Shown in pieces: positions 1-11,527 of a DNA stretch of 64,000 bases (positions within the stretch are counted from its first letter, which is position 1; each line of letters begins with the position of its first letter). Made by a program: the position numbers and the translations under genes. Location of the stretch: assembly GCA_946902985.2 (NCBI GenBank), contig OX336391.1, forward strand, positions 72,517,947-72,581,946, given 5' to 3'. Under the pieces are notes generated by a model that saw only the letters and a program-made list of their open reading frames with translations, did no database searches and was not told where the DNA came from. Source of the stretch: Meconema thalassinum (lineage: Eukaryota; Arthropoda; Insecta; Orthoptera; Tettigoniidae).

Positions 1-90
1 GCACTCACTTTTACAACTACTTTTACACTTACTTTGCACTCACTTTTGCACTCACATTGCACTCACTTTTACACCCACTTTGCACTCGAA
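1..90. repeat. GCACTCAC/ACTTTT minisatellite
   Basis: Imperfect short repeats of the form GCACTCACTTTTACAC, about 12-18 bp each. The same minisatellite lies directly upstream of the FLYWCH gene copies in the palindrome (30720-30810 and 32128-32230; a variant at 30100-30170 and 32775-32860). Its presence here suggests the window opens just upstream of, or within, a similar FLYWCH unit. Confidence 0.75.
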
Positions 91-650
91 CATTACATCA
101 TCTGACATAATAAAAATAGGCATGGTTGTTGTCGAGACCGAGATAAGAGTGGGGGTAATGAATTTATAGTGATAGGATCGGAAAACCCATTATCACTTTA
201 GTATTGACATCAAGCAAAAATTTAAAAAAAAAATATCGTGTTTTTGACAGAGTGGGATAGACATAGTTATAAGAGTTGAGAGTCGATAATTAATCTAAAA
301 GTACTCTGGAATTCATGGAATCTTAGTGTGTTGTTGTTGTTGCTTACAAACCGGTATGGTCACGTCAGGTGAAGTTAGCTAGGATTAGATTAGGATATGT
401 TCAGGTAGTTTCCATAGTCAACGCTAGATAGCGGAAACATACTTTGCGTGTCGCATGTGGCTATTTGACAAAGTTTTACTGTGTGAAAAAACGTGCTTGT
501 ATAACCTGTGTATATAAATTTAAAATACAAATAACCACTAAGTGTTTAGAACTAACATGTATAGCCTTGTATAGGGAATATATAGGGGTCCTTAACAAGA
601 TAGAGTGTCTAACACACGAGTGTACAGCCTTTTGATATGCAGTAAATACC
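90..650. other. Element-1 interior without a recognisable gene
   Basis: No supported coding region. A stretch from about 470 to 650 recurs in diverged form at about 1655-1830 (shared strings include AACGTGCTTGTAT and ACCACTAAGTGTT), so it is part of a duplicated non-coding block of the element. Confidence 0.5.
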
Positions 651-1640
651 TGATCACACCTACTATCAATTGCGCCTACCATTAATCGCGTCTACTATCA
701 ATTGCGTTTACTACCAATCGCGCCTGCTAGGACATGACTTTTCATTAAACTAAAACATTTCCTTTTTTGTCAGCCTCCCACCCCTCTCATCAATCTATGA
801 CGTCATAGTCATAGTCAGCCTTAAAGCAAGTCTAAACTTGTAGAACATGTCACGTGACAAAGTTAGGTTAGGTAAAGTTAGGTTATGTTAGGTGAGCTGA
901 GGTTAAGTCTTAAAATACCCCCTCTCTGCCTTGTACTTTGTATAAACATTGACACTGTAACTTTGTAATATCAAAAATGATCTAAGTCGCGTCCATATCA
1001 ATCACGTCTACTATCAATCGTGCCTACTATCAATCACGTCTACTATCAATTGCGTCTACTATTAATCGCGCCTACTATCAATTGCGTCTACTATAAATCG
1101 CGCCTACTAGGACATGACGTTTCATTAAACCAGAACATTTCCTTTTTTGTCAGCCTCTCACCCCTCCCATCAATCTATGACGTCATAATCAGTCTTAAAG
1201 CAAGTCTAAACTTGTAGAACATGTCACGTGACAAAGTTAGGTTAGGTAAAGTTAGGTTATGTTAAGTGAGCTGAGGTTATGTCTTAAAATACCCTCTACC
1301 TTGTACTTTGTATAAACATTGACACTGTAACTTTATGATATCAAAAATGATCTGAGTCGCGCCCATGTCAAATTGCGCCTACTATCAATCGCGTCTACTA
1401 TCAATCACGCCTACTATCAATCGCGCCTACTATCATTTGCGTCTACTATAAATCGCGCTTACTACAAATCACGCCTACTATCAATCACGCCTAGTATCAA
1501 TTGCGTCTACTATTAATCACGTCTAGTATCGATTACACCTACTATCAATTACGTCTACTATCAATTGCGTCTACTCTAAATCACGCCTACTAGGACATGA
1601 CGTTTCATTAAACTAAAACATTTCCTTTTTTCCCAGCCTC
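650..1640. repeat. CGCCTACTATCAAT minisatellite in duplicated blocks
   Basis: Three arrays (about 650-725, 990-1105 and 1365-1600) of an 18-20 bp unit built on CTACTATCAATYGCG. They alternate with copies of a block beginning AGGACATGACTTTTCATT or a variant and containing TGACGTCAT, CACGTGAC and GGTTAGGTTAGG. The first two blocks (716-about 985 and 1109-about 1345) are near-copies; the third is truncated after about 1645. There is no coding evidence; the short open frames here are chance products of the repeat. Confidence 0.8.
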
Positions 1641-2062
1641 TCACCCCTCCCATCCGCAAAACGTGCTTGTATGAGCTGTGTATTTAAATTCAATATATAC
1701 AATTAACCACTAAGTGTTCAGAACTAACATGTCTAGGGTATATATGGGATCCTTAGCAACAAACAAAAAATACGGTCTAACCTAGGAGTGTACGGTCTTG
1801 TCATACGCAGTAAGTACCTGTTAACCTTGACTAGGGTATAAGAATATTGTCAGTTGACTACTGCCTGTTACAGTGTTCACATCGTGAAAGACCGCCTCAC
1901 CTACCAGTCTCCAGCCTTGTCATACGCAGTAAGCAGCTGTTGGCGGAAAACAACATCCATAAATCTTGACATTTAGGAAAGTGTGCGTGTGTGTAAATCA
2001 CTTGTAATCTAAAGATTGTTCATGTGACTTTACTAAAATTTAATTCATATGTATTAGTTGAT

Positions 2063-2707
2063 ATGGAAGTCTCAACAACCAGTCATGGCAAGCCATGTGT
2101 CTTCTATAAAGGATATACATAAATTGTAAAAACAACCAATAAAGATGGAACTGTTATTTGGCGATGTTCAAAACAACGATCCAAAAAGTGTCGAGGAATG
2201 ATTAAAACAAAAGACTCCACCGTACTTACTTCAAAAGAACATCATTGTGAATCTCAAATTAATACACATTTAAATACGCAAAATACTCTAACCCAGGTAA
2301 AAATGCAAGTCCAAGAAAAATATATTGCTGCTCAAGATAGTGCATTGTTTGTTAAAAAGCATTCATCATCACCTCAAAAAGACAAGTTAGGACAAATACC
2401 ATCGTTCAAAAAACCCTTAACACTATCAAAAGCAACGCAGACTCTACAAGAGGTCCCTGTGGAAAACAAACAAGAGGAATTGGATAGTTCTAGTGATGTT
2501 GAGAATGATGATGATGATGATAATGATGGTGACAATGACTATAATAATTTTGATGATAATATTCATAATGATGATGATGATGATAATTATGAAAAAGAAG
2601 AGGATGAGGGTTTTATGTTTATAAAACCATTGCGGCTTCCCCAGTTTTTCAGAGCAAGAGTACCTGGAGAAAGTTGTAAAAGGATCTACAACAAGCGTTG
2701 TGTTTAA
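2063..2707 (+). pseudogene. FLYWCH-type zinc-finger gene copy, one early stop
   Basis: The reading frame from ATG 2063 starts MEVST, as do the palindrome copies. It encodes FYKGYT, then WRCSKQRSKKCRG, the aromatic/C-x(n)-C part of a FLYWCH-like DNA-binding module. A TAA at 2120 replaces the Tyr codon that completes the FYKGYTY motif; otherwise the frame is open to 2707. After the finger come a Ser/Gln-rich region and an Asp/Asn-rich run encoded by GATGAT repeats. The C-terminal tail differs from the palindrome copies, which end in RRAKIIM. FLYWCH domains are known DNA- and protein-binding modules and also occur with MULE transposases. Its role here is unknown, and the copy is probably dead because of the stop. 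Confidence 0.7.
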
Positions 2708-2974
2708 AAATCTATATAGAACAATGGTAAAGAGATAGACTTGAATTCAGTGTGTAACTATTATAAAATGAATTTAATAAAAATATTGTATGGGTATTGT
2801 CTGTTTTTCTTAATTACTATCCCCATGTCCCACTATTAATACAATTGTTAACCATCAACAGTCTCTGACTATGTTCAGAAAGAGAGTGGCCTTAAACAAT
2901 ACACTATATCTATGGTTTGTGTACCGAGTGTCATAATAATGCAGTGTGGCCAAGCCATGTCAAGGCAATAGTTA

Positions 2975-3060
2975 TGTCAGGTAAGGGATTCGAACCCTTG
3001 CTTCCTTATACAGATAATTTGATCTTAAGTCAAACACCTTAACCACTCGGTCAACCTGAC
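2975..3060 (-). tRNA. tRNA-Leu (anticodon UAA)
   Basis: Read on the minus strand, the 86 nt fold as a class II tRNA. The acceptor stem GTCAGGT/ACCTGAC pairs 7 of 7 with discriminator A. The D arm has the A-box GACCGAGTGGTTAAGG. The anticodon stem TTTGA/TCAAA is perfect around the loop CTTAAGA (anticodon UAA). There is a long variable arm with a TTAT/ATAA stem, and the T stem AAGGG/CCCTT is perfect around TTCGAAT. No intron is needed. It lies inside element 1, about 270 bp after the FLYWCH copy. The matching place in the palindrome arms keeps only the 3' half. It looks functional, although its setting is mobile DNA. Confidence 0.88.
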
Positions 3061-3341
3061 AGTTACTAATTTAATTAGTCTTGAGGACTTGAGTGTTTAC
3101 AAAACTTTTTCCAGTATACATTGACTAAACCACTTGCTTGTTTTGAAATATAGATTTTGTTTTGTTTTACCATAACATTGCAGTTATGAGTCTTGTGAAC
3201 TGGGTGTTCAATATAGGGTTAAAGGCATTTTAAAATCATTTTAGAAAAGCTCTTAGGTATCGTGTCATGGGTTTTAGTAATGCATTACTGTTCGTTGACT
3301 AACATATACCGTTACACAACATTATTTTAGTGAACTTACAA

Positions 3342-3852
3342 GTTGTTGTTTGAGTCTTTAGTCCTTTGACTGGTTTGATGCAGATCTCAGCGCCTATCTG
3401 TCCCGAGCTAATCGTTTCATCTCTATATAGCTACCACACCCTACATTCAAGGCTATCTGTTTAACATATTCTAAACTTGGTCTACCCCTACAGTTCTCGT
3501 CCTCGAACCTTTCTTCCTTAACTAAGTTTGCTATTCTTGGGTGTCTTAGTACGTGTTCTACCAACCTATCTCTTTACTTCATTAACAGTCGCCAGATACA
3601 TCTCTTCTCCTCCACTCGTCTTAATACCTCTTTGTTAGTAACCCTATTTACCCATCTAAACTTCATCATTCTCCTGTAACACCACATTTCAAACACTTCA
3701 ATTCTCCACTTTTCTGCTACACCAATTGTCTAAGTTTTACTTTCATAGAGCGCACGCTCCAGACAAAGGCCTTCAAAATGACTTCCTAATACCTAAATCT
3801 ATATTCAATGTCAACAGATTCTGTAGAAATTCTTTCCTTGTCTGAGCTACAT
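3342..3852 (-). pseudogene. RTE-like LINE 3' end fragment
   Basis: Diverged copy of the 3' part of the LINE at 6298-9272. It begins with the same TTGAGTCTTYAGTCYTTTRAC 3'-end signature (compare 6289-6310) and follows it through the region encoding the C-terminal Cys/Arg-rich segment (compare 6330-6800). It carries frameshifts and is 5'-truncated. It is a dead insertion inside element 1. Confidence 0.75.
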
Positions 3853-4149
3853 AAGAATCCTAATCGTGTCTGGTATAATGTCTTGTTTAGCAAACATAGT
3901 CACTCAAAAGGTCTAAGCATTTTTTGTATATAACCCAAAATAGCAAACAGTTTTTCTAAAACCCTACTCATTGGTCAATAACAAGCAGAGTCACCAAAGT
4001 GTTTCGTTGGTAGTTAACTCATGTCTAGTTAATCAATTCCTTTCATATCGTTATCCAATTGTAGTAGTAAGGACTGGTGAACAACGTCAGTTCAACACAC
4101 TGCTTTACACACAAATGTAGTCAGGCCCTTTGACATAATTTGGATAAAT

Positions 4150-4515
4150 TTCATGGGCCGGTCCATAGGGACCAGTCCAAAGGGGCCGGTCTAAAGGGAC
4201 CCTTCCACAGGGACCCATCAACAGGGACTTGTCAGCAAGGACCCATCAACAATGACCCGTCAACAATGACCTGTCAACAATGACCTGTCAATAGGGACCC
4301 GTCAACAATGACCCGTCCACAGGGACTCATCAACAAGGACCCTTCAGCAATGACTCGTCAACAGGGACCCGTCGAAAAGCACCTGTCAAAAAGGATCCAT
4401 CAAAAATGACCCCCTGTCAAAAAGGGCCCGTCCAAAAGGGGCTAGTCAACAGAGACCAGTCCAAAGGGACAAATCAACAGAGATCAATCAACAGGGATCA
4501 ATCAAAAGGGGCTAT
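4150..4515. repeat. GGGACC-YGTCAACA minisatellite
   Basis: About 24 imperfect 15-bp units of the type GGGACCCGTCAACAA, with variants AAGGACC and AATGACC. Related arrays lie at 5160-5345, 20925-21140, 31250-31437, 31502-31660 and 37885-38105, always near an end or the centre of the FLYWCH-carrying elements. There is no coding evidence. Confidence 0.85.
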
Positions 4516-4699
4516 CACCTCAAGGCCTGACATATCCCTCTTTGATTATTGGTTTGCCAATCGACAAGCGTCACTTAAAATACTTTTTGATCACCACTCG
4601 TGGGTTGGGTTAGGTTAGGTTACACTACAGCCGCCATCTTTTAAAAAGCCTGCCCTCTTACAAAAGCTATGAGTGGGCATGCGTAAAAAACAAAAAAAC

Positions 4700-4830
4700 A
4701 AAAACAAGCATGTTAATTCATAGTGGCTATCGACCAAACACATATCTCTTGTGTGGAACAACGTTTTATTCCATATCGGCATTCAAACTCTCACATGTTG
4801 CAATTGGAAAGAGAGATTCTCTAAAAAAAT
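4700..4830 (+). other. Captured C2H2 zinc-finger-like fragment
   Basis: One frame reads HSGYRPNTYLLCGTTF, preceded by MLI. This resembles the HMLIHSG linker and the start of a C2H2 finger, with the first Cys of the CxxC pair lost here. The better copy at 38166-38290 reads YTCTLCGATF and then FKLSHVA, so the parent had C-x2-C, a phenylalanine core and one His, but the second zinc His is absent. The linker matches that of the zinc-finger gene at 55-56 kb (HMLIHSGLKPYSC). No start, stop or promoter suggests expression. It reads as host coding sequence caught in the element. Confidence 0.55.
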
Positions 4831-5159
4831 TACAATTTCACCCCCTAGTAGGGGTAGGTTTTATTTTGGGGGTGGAAATATGTTGTTCATTGGAAGGGGG
4901 GTATCAGCCCGAGTTCAATGACACCTCATTCATCAAAATCCGACCACGGGTTCGAACTCACATTTTCTCACGTATGAAGCAAAACAGGATGTGACTTGTT
5001 TCACAAGGAGGACGGTAATAAGGTCATTTCACACGTGTTCACATGTATTTCGTCACTTTCCTTTCATATCGTTATTCCATTATAGTAGTGGTGAACAACG
5101 TCAATTCAACACACACAAATGTTGTTAGGCCCTTTGACATAATTTTAAATAAATTCATG

Positions 5160-5345
5160 GGCTCGTCCGTAGGAACCAGGCCAATGGGACCCGACCAAAG
5201 GGATCATTCCAAAGGGACAAGGACTCATCCACAAGGACCTGTCCACAAGGACCTGTCCACAAGGACCTGTCCACAAGGACTCGACAACAATGACCCCGCC
5301 AACAATGACCCGTCAACAATAACCCATCCACAGGGATCCGCTCCC
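5160..5345. repeat. GGGACC/GTCCACAAGGACCT minisatellite
   Basis: Second array of the 15-bp family, dominated by CTGTCCACAAGGAC units. It is followed by another zinc-finger-like fragment (about 5370-5480) and then the element terminus. Confidence 0.8.
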
Positions 5346-5699
5346 CCACCCTCTTACAAAAGCCATGAGTGGGCATGCTAATTCATAGTGGCTTTCCACC
5401 GAACATATGCACTTTATGAAGAACAACGTTTCATTCCATATTAGCATTCAAACTCTCACATGTTGCAATTGGAAACAGAGGTTCTCAAAAAAAAAAAAAA
5501 TTCACCCCTAGTAGGGGTAGGTTTTATTTTTGGGGTAGAAATATGTTGTCCATTGGAAAGGGGGTGTCAGCCCGAGTTCAATGACACCTCAATTGTCAAA
5601 ATCCGACCACGGGTTCGGGAGTTATCGGGCTGCCGCCATCTTGTGTGGAGGGTGTGGAGGTGGAGGGATCTGAACCCCTCAAAAACCACTACTCACGGC

Positions 5700-6284
5700 C
5701 CTAACACGATTTGAACTACACGAACACAACTTAGGCAACACAACATGGGAAGAGCTATGCATCCTTTTAAAACAAGAATTTTGCAATCCACGGATGAGGA
5801 GGATATTTACGACCAGATCAGGGAACGAACACAGGGACCCAGAGAACACATTAATGCCTATATAAACGCAAAACTCCTCATGTGTGACATATACGACGCC
5901 ACTACAGGCCTCTTACGCCATTAACAGCACGAATACATGAAAATACGCCTCTCCAGGCAAGCGAAAATAATCAAAACACGCGGGGACAGAAAAACACAGC
6001 CCCTAAGGCAAAGGAACACATACAGAGTCCAGGCATCGAACCCGCACCCGCTAAGACCAATAACACAGCTACTACATTAACACAAATCCCAAAATACAAC
6101 CCGCACCCGCTGAGACCAATAACACAGCTACTACATTAACACAAAGGCCCAATGTCGAGCGCCCAAACTTTAAGTCCGCCACTACACTAATACAAAGCCC
6201 AAACCGCAATCACGAACCTAGGACCCCCGTTAACAAAGATACTATACAGGAACTCACGAACCCAGATGCGAAACATATCATGTT
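5700..6284 (+). pseudogene. Gypsy-type gag fragment
   Basis: Around 5747-5800 one frame reads TTWEELCILLKQEF. After a frameshift, the frame at 5798-5924 reads DQIRERTQGPREHINAYI and KLLMCDI, then stops. This is the retrotransposon Gag (capsid) pattern of a Trp, then an RTQGP-E-I-YI motif. Downstream is a Pro/Thr/Asn-rich tail with a 57-bp-class tandem duplication (about 6040-6150). It is cut on the left by element 1 and on the right by the LINE. It may belong to the same family as the Gypsy relic at 44-46 kb, which has a similar low-complexity tail, but no overlap proves this. Confidence 0.6.
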
Positions 6285-6297
6285 GTTGTTTGAGTCT

Positions 6298-9272
6298 TCA
6301 GTCTTTTAACTGGTTTGATGCAGCACTCCATGCCTCCCTGTCCTGAGCTAATCGTTTCATCTCTACATAGCTCCTACACCCTACATCCGAGGCAATCTGT
6401 TTAACATATTCTAACCTTTGTCTACCCCTACAGTTTTTGTCCTCGACCCTTCCTTCCATAACTAAGCTTGCTATTCCTGGGTGTCTTAGTATGTGTCCTA
6501 CCAACCTATCTCTTCTCTTCATTAACAGTCGCCAGAAACATCTCTCCTCTCCCACTCGTCTTAATACCTCTTTGTTTGTAACCCTATCTACCCAGCTGAT
6601 CTTCATCATTCTCCTGTAACACCACATTTCAAATGCTTCAATTCTCCTCTTTTCTGCTGCACCAAAAGTCCAAGTTTCACTTCCATAGAGCGCCACACTC
6701 CGGACAAAGGCTTTCAAAAATGACTTCCTAATACCTAAATCTATATTCGATGTCAGCAGATTCCTTTTTTGTAGAAATGCTTTCTTTGCCTGAGCCAACC
6801 TACTTTTTATATCCTCTTTGCTTCGTCCATCACTGGTTATTTCGCTTCCTAAGTAACATAAGTCTCCTATTTCCTTCAGATTTCACCTGCCAATTTGATC
6901 TCCATAGAGGTTTCTGATTCATTTCGGCTGCATTCCAGTATTTTTGTTTTACATTTATTAATTTTCATCATGAATTCTTTCCGTAAGTCGGAGTCCATAC
7001 CATTCAAAAACTCATTCAAATCCTCAGGCTTTTCGGCCAAGATGACGATGTCATTAGCAAATCTCAGAGTTGAAATTATTTCTCCTTGAATCTTCACTCC
7101 CACTTTAAATTTTTCTGTAATTTCCTTCATTGCTTGTTCAATGTAAAGATTGAAATGTATGGGTGATAAGTTTCAGCCTTGCCTTACACCTTTCTGGATA
7201 CCAGCTTCTCTCTCATGTCCTTCAACTCGAATGACTGCTGTCTGGTTTCTGTACAGATTGTATATCACCCTCCTATCCCTGTACTTTATTCCAATCGATT
7301 TCAAAATGTCAAACAATTTAGTCCAATCAACATTATCAAAAGCCTTTTCTAAGTCTACAAAAGCCATGAACGTTCTCTTATCTTTCCTTATTCTACCTTC
7401 CAAAATCAGCCTAAGACTTAGTACAGCTTCCCTTGTTCCTACATTTCTCCTGAAACCAAACTGGTCTTCACCCAACTCCGTTTCTATCTGGCTTTCAATC
7501 CTCTTGTAAATTATTCTAGACAGGATCTTTGAAGCATGAGTAATCAAGCTGATTGTACGGTAACCTTCACATCTGTCAGCTCCCACTTTCTTTGGTATAG
7601 GGATGAATACATTCTTCTTGAAATCTGGGGGTACCTCACCTGTCTCATAAATCCTACACACCAAGTAAAATAACCTGATCAGACCTTCATCTCCTATGCA
7701 GCGTAGCAACTCAATCGGTATATCATCCATGCCTGGTGCTTTGTTCCTGCTTAAGTCTTCCAAAGCTCTATCAAATTCTGATCTCAATATTAAATCTCCT
7801 TTCGCATCCTCATCAATTTCCTCCTCACTTTCCATTACATGATTCTCAATTTCCTTTCCCTTATACAAACTCTCGATGTAATCTTTCCATCTCTCAACCT
7901 TTTCTTCCCTATTTGTTAGAGGCTTTCCATTTGTGTCCTTAATATTACAGCACTTAGTCTTCTTTTCCCCAAAAGTATTCTTAATCCTTCGATAAGCTCT
8001 GTCTACTTTTCCTAATTTCAGACAATATTCTACACCTGCACATTTCTCTTTCAACCATTCTTCTTTCGCTTCCTTGCATTTCTTGTTAACCTCATTTTTC
8101 AGACGTCTGTATTCTGCTTTCCCATTTTCATCTCTTACATTCTTGTGTTTCCGCCTTTCATCCATCAATTCTAGTATATCCTGAATGATCCACGGTTTTT
8201 TCCCTATTCTTTTTTTCCTACCAATGTTTTCTTCTGCGGATTTTGTTATTTCATTCTTCAAAAGTGCCCATTCGTCTGCAATTGAAGTTTGTTTAGGGTT
8301 TTTCATTAGTCTTGCCTTTATACTCTTCTTGAATCTTTCGTTTACATCCTTCTCTTTCAGTCTGTCTATGGCCCACCTTTTTGGCTTTTGACTTTTCTTC
8401 AGTTTCTTCAACTATAATCTGCAATTCATTACAACCAGATTGTGGTCAGAGTTTATGTCAGCACCAGGATATGTTTTACAATCCAAAATCAGGGTTCGAA
8501 ACCACTGCTTGACCATAATGAAGTCGATTTGGTAAAGCTCTGTATCTCCTGGTCTCATCCATGTGTATATTCTTCTATTGTGGTTATTGAATAAGGTGTT
8601 AGCTATGACCAATTCATGCTCGGTGCAGAATTCTACCAGCCTGCTTCCTCGATCATTCCTTTCACCTAATCCGAAATATCCTACTATCTTCCTTTCTCTC
8701 CCTTTTCCTACCACAGCATTCCAATCTCCCATTACTATAACATTTTCATCACCCTTGATATACCTCAGAATTTCGTCTATTTCTTCGTAAACCTTTTCAA
8801 CATCCTCATCATCAGCTTGACTGGTAGGCATATAGACTTGTACCACTGTGGTGCAAGTAGGTTTAGTATTGAATTTTGCTACAATAATCCGTTCACTATA
8901 TTGCTCATAATATTCCACCCGCTGTCCATGTTTCCTACTCAATATGAGGCCAACCCCCGCTTGGCCATTGTTTGATTTAGTGCTAATGACCCTATAGTCT
9001 CCTGACCAAAAGTCCTGTTCTTCCTGCCAGCGCATTTCACTAATCCCAACCAAATCCAACCTCAACCTATCCATTTCCCTTTCTATGTTTTCTAACTTTC
9101 CACTTCCTAGCAGACTTCTAACATTCCACGCTCCGATCCGTAGAATGTCAGATTTCCTCTTTGTCACGTCTGTGATGTTAACCCCCTCTTGAGTAGTCCC
9201 CACCCGGAGATCCGAACGGGGGAGTAGTTTACCTCCGGATTGAAATTTTACAAGGGAGGAGGCCATCATCAC
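6298..9272 (-). pseudogene. RTE-like non-LTR retrotransposon ORF (endonuclease + RT)
   Basis: Near full-length single ORF of about 990 codons on the minus strand. An AP-type endonuclease (9272-8415) shows GAWNVRSLL, MGDWNAVVGK and the terminal SDHNLVV triad. The reverse transcriptase (8411-6876) shows NKAPGMDDIP, FVDLEKAFD and GVRQG. A C-terminal segment with a Cys/Trp cluster (6798-6298) follows. Damage is light: an in-frame TAG between endonuclease and RT (about 8413), a TGA just after GVRQG (about 7172), and a frameshift near 6880. The RT catalytic FADD box reads FAND, so the enzyme would be inactive even with the stops read through. The 3' end is at about 6285; the 5' leader extends to about 9400. 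It resembles insect repeats often annotated as craniofacial development protein 2-like. Confidence 0.85.
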
Positions 9273-9299
9273 ATGTAATTATGCATAGAGAGGTGCATA

Positions 9300-10680
9300 T
9301 CCTCGGGAATAGCATACGGCTGTAGTTTCCCGTTGCTTTCAGCCGTGCAGCAGGACGCAGTGTAGCCATTATTTGGCTTATATTATCAATATCTTAACCG
9401 TCTATAAGACTAGTAAAGAATTGATTTATTCTGAAAGGCTGCTACTCCCTTTCAGAATAAGTAAAGAGCAATTCTACTAACAAAAATACTAACCTTCTAC
9501 CGTACTAACAATTAAATACCAATATTCTACTAACAAACAAAAATACTAAATTTCCACCAACAACAAATACTACCACTAAAACAGTCTGTCACCAGGCACA
9601 CTCACATGCACCCTCACACATCACAGTTTACTGAAACAATGAACTATAACTAATAAACAATGCAACTGCTACCAGACACACTCACACACCACAGTCTAAT
9701 AGAACAATGACATATATATAATAGACAAACTAACTACCTACATACAACTAAAACTAACTACATACATACTGTACTGTTATTTGAATTGACAATATTTACA
9801 AAATGCAATTTAGATAGAAAATACTTACAAAATGTAATTTAGATTCAAAATAGTCACTAAATGCAAATTAAGGGGGACGTATGCAAAATTGCACTCCAGT
9901 AAAAAAAAAGTATTTTAACTCCCGGAGTTTTAAATATAATGCTATAGAATTTGACACAGATGATTATCCCCTTATTAACGCTGGTTAAGTCAACAAAAAA
10001 AATGGTTAAGATTTTCACAAATCGAAACAAGTCACGCGGTTTATAATCGTTCAGAATTGCGAAAAATATTTCTTAAATGTCGAGAGACCAATGGACAAAC
10101 CATAACCACGGAAAAGTAGACAGATTTGACCATATACCTACATAGGCCTATACATGCAAGAAATGAGTACGGTACTTATCAAAAATAAAGAAATAATAAG
10201 CTAATATGTACCCTACTCTTCTATTTATCTCCCACTCCTAAATCCTTCTCTGAACACTCATCTTAGAACAGAATGGTCTGCATTTTTGGACTAATGATAA
10301 AAATGTAGCCTATAAGAAGAAATTAACATGCTCACCTTTAGCTCCCCGGAAAAACTGGAAAAAATCTTGAGTAAGTATTAATGTTTCTGTTCTTATGCAT
10401 TTGATATGATGCTTTAAAAATCAATCTAGAAGAGATAATTTAAGTTAACTTCACTACCGTAATACTGCTTAAGAGTTAGACTGTTGAGGACTGACGACCA
10501 AGATGTCCATAACTTGATGCTTCACAACTTACTCAGTTTGGATCATTTGCGATACGTGTCAAATGGATGTGTGTGCTGACATTTTGGTGTTAAATTATGT
10601 AAGTTGGCAACACCAAATGTGGCGGCAATGTTGGTTTTCTAGTAACTTATTTAAGGTGGCCCGGACAATATCTCACACCC
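9300..10680. other. Unassigned intergenic sequence
   Basis: The LINE leader ends near 9400. A short hairpin (TTATTCTGAAAGG ... CCTTTCAGAATAA, 9428-9464) is followed by A/C-rich sequence with an imperfect duplication of a block containing ACCAGRCACACTCACA (about 9590 and 9673). I found no coding region or RNA gene here. Confidence 0.5.
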
Positions 10681-10754
10681 CATTTTTAGCCTACTTTCGA
10701 TTTTTGCAAAAAATGAAAGTAGACTTATGAGATCAACACAGGGCGAAAAAAGTG

Positions 10755-10856
10755 TGTCTGTCTGTGTGTGTGTATGTGTGTGTGTGAGTCTGTGTGTGTG
10801 TGTATGTGTGTGTGTGAGTCTGTGTGTGTGTGTCTGTGTGTGTGTGAGTGTGTGTA
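10755..10856. repeat. TG microsatellite
   Basis: Interrupted (TG)n with periodic GAGTC and TC interruptions, inside the Helentron-like element. The mirror-type tract in the other family B copy is at about 28350-28470. Confidence 0.95.
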
Positions 10857-11527
10857 CTCTAAATGTCTGTCCCCCCTATCAATTCGAACACGGTGAATGC
10901 GAATTGAACGAAATTTGGTACAAAGGTAGCACTAGCAAAGGACACCTCAGTGTCATGTTTTATATCGCCGCCATATTTACTAAAACTGAATGGCGGCCAC
11001 TCAAACGTTCAAAACGTAAAATTAAATAACGACTAACTAAATTATCCGATCTCTACCAAATTTGGTAACAACATACCTTCGTATAGGATGCGTCTTGTGA
11101 CCAAACTACATGGTCGTCTGCCATACCATTTCAGGATGGCGGCCGTGCGAATTATGCAAACTTTATAATCCATATCATGGGACCCACCAGTTCCGATTAT
11201 CGAGCCGAGAATCGTCTTAACTGTTCTAAAGGAAGAGGCACGTTCGAAATTAAAAGTTTATTTTGTAATACTATAGTGCAGACGTGATTTTAAAAAGCTG
11301 AGCCGATTCAGTAATAAGACAAGATGGCAGCGGATATCTTGTGCCTGACTTATATTTCACTAATTTGAGTATTCCATGCAATATAGCGTACTGATACAAA
11401 ATAAATAAACTTTGTATGAAATGCTTTATATATGAATAATATACTCCAGTGATGAAATCGTTTAGTATAAATCATTATTTGCTAACAAGTTCTATGTAAG
11501 TCATTTTATATAGAACGATATTAGTTG

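Larger units (their letters stand above)
1..5693. mobile_element. Partial large FLYWCH-carrying element (element 1), one terminus in window
   Basis: This is a truncated view of an element related to the giant palindrome at 20534-38486. Its right terminus ends in CACTACT at 5693. Read inward, that end gives AGTAGTGGTTTTTGAGG and a purine-poor CCTCCACC stretch followed by GCCGCCAT-type sequence, the same layout as the palindrome ends (AGTAGTGTGTTTGTAGCGG, then CCTCCACC). In order it contains a GCACTCAC minisatellite, duplicated 350-bp-class blocks, a broken FLYWCH gene, a tRNA-Leu gene, a LINE scrap, GGGACC/GTCAAC minisatellites and two zinc-finger-like fragments. The left end lies outside the window, so the TSD cannot be tested; the candidate right-flank copy is CACGGC (5694-5699). 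It appears to sit in a Gypsy gag remnant. Confidence 0.6.

Noticed and set aside
650..1640. CRISPR-like array
   Set aside because: Units are adjacent, imperfect and without unique spacers; this is a eukaryotic minisatellite.
10727..11029. 100-codon frame starting MRSTQGEK with Val/Cys repeats
   Set aside because: Translation of the TG microsatellite and Helentron-like end; the same peptide appears on the other strand of the second copy near 28309-28548.
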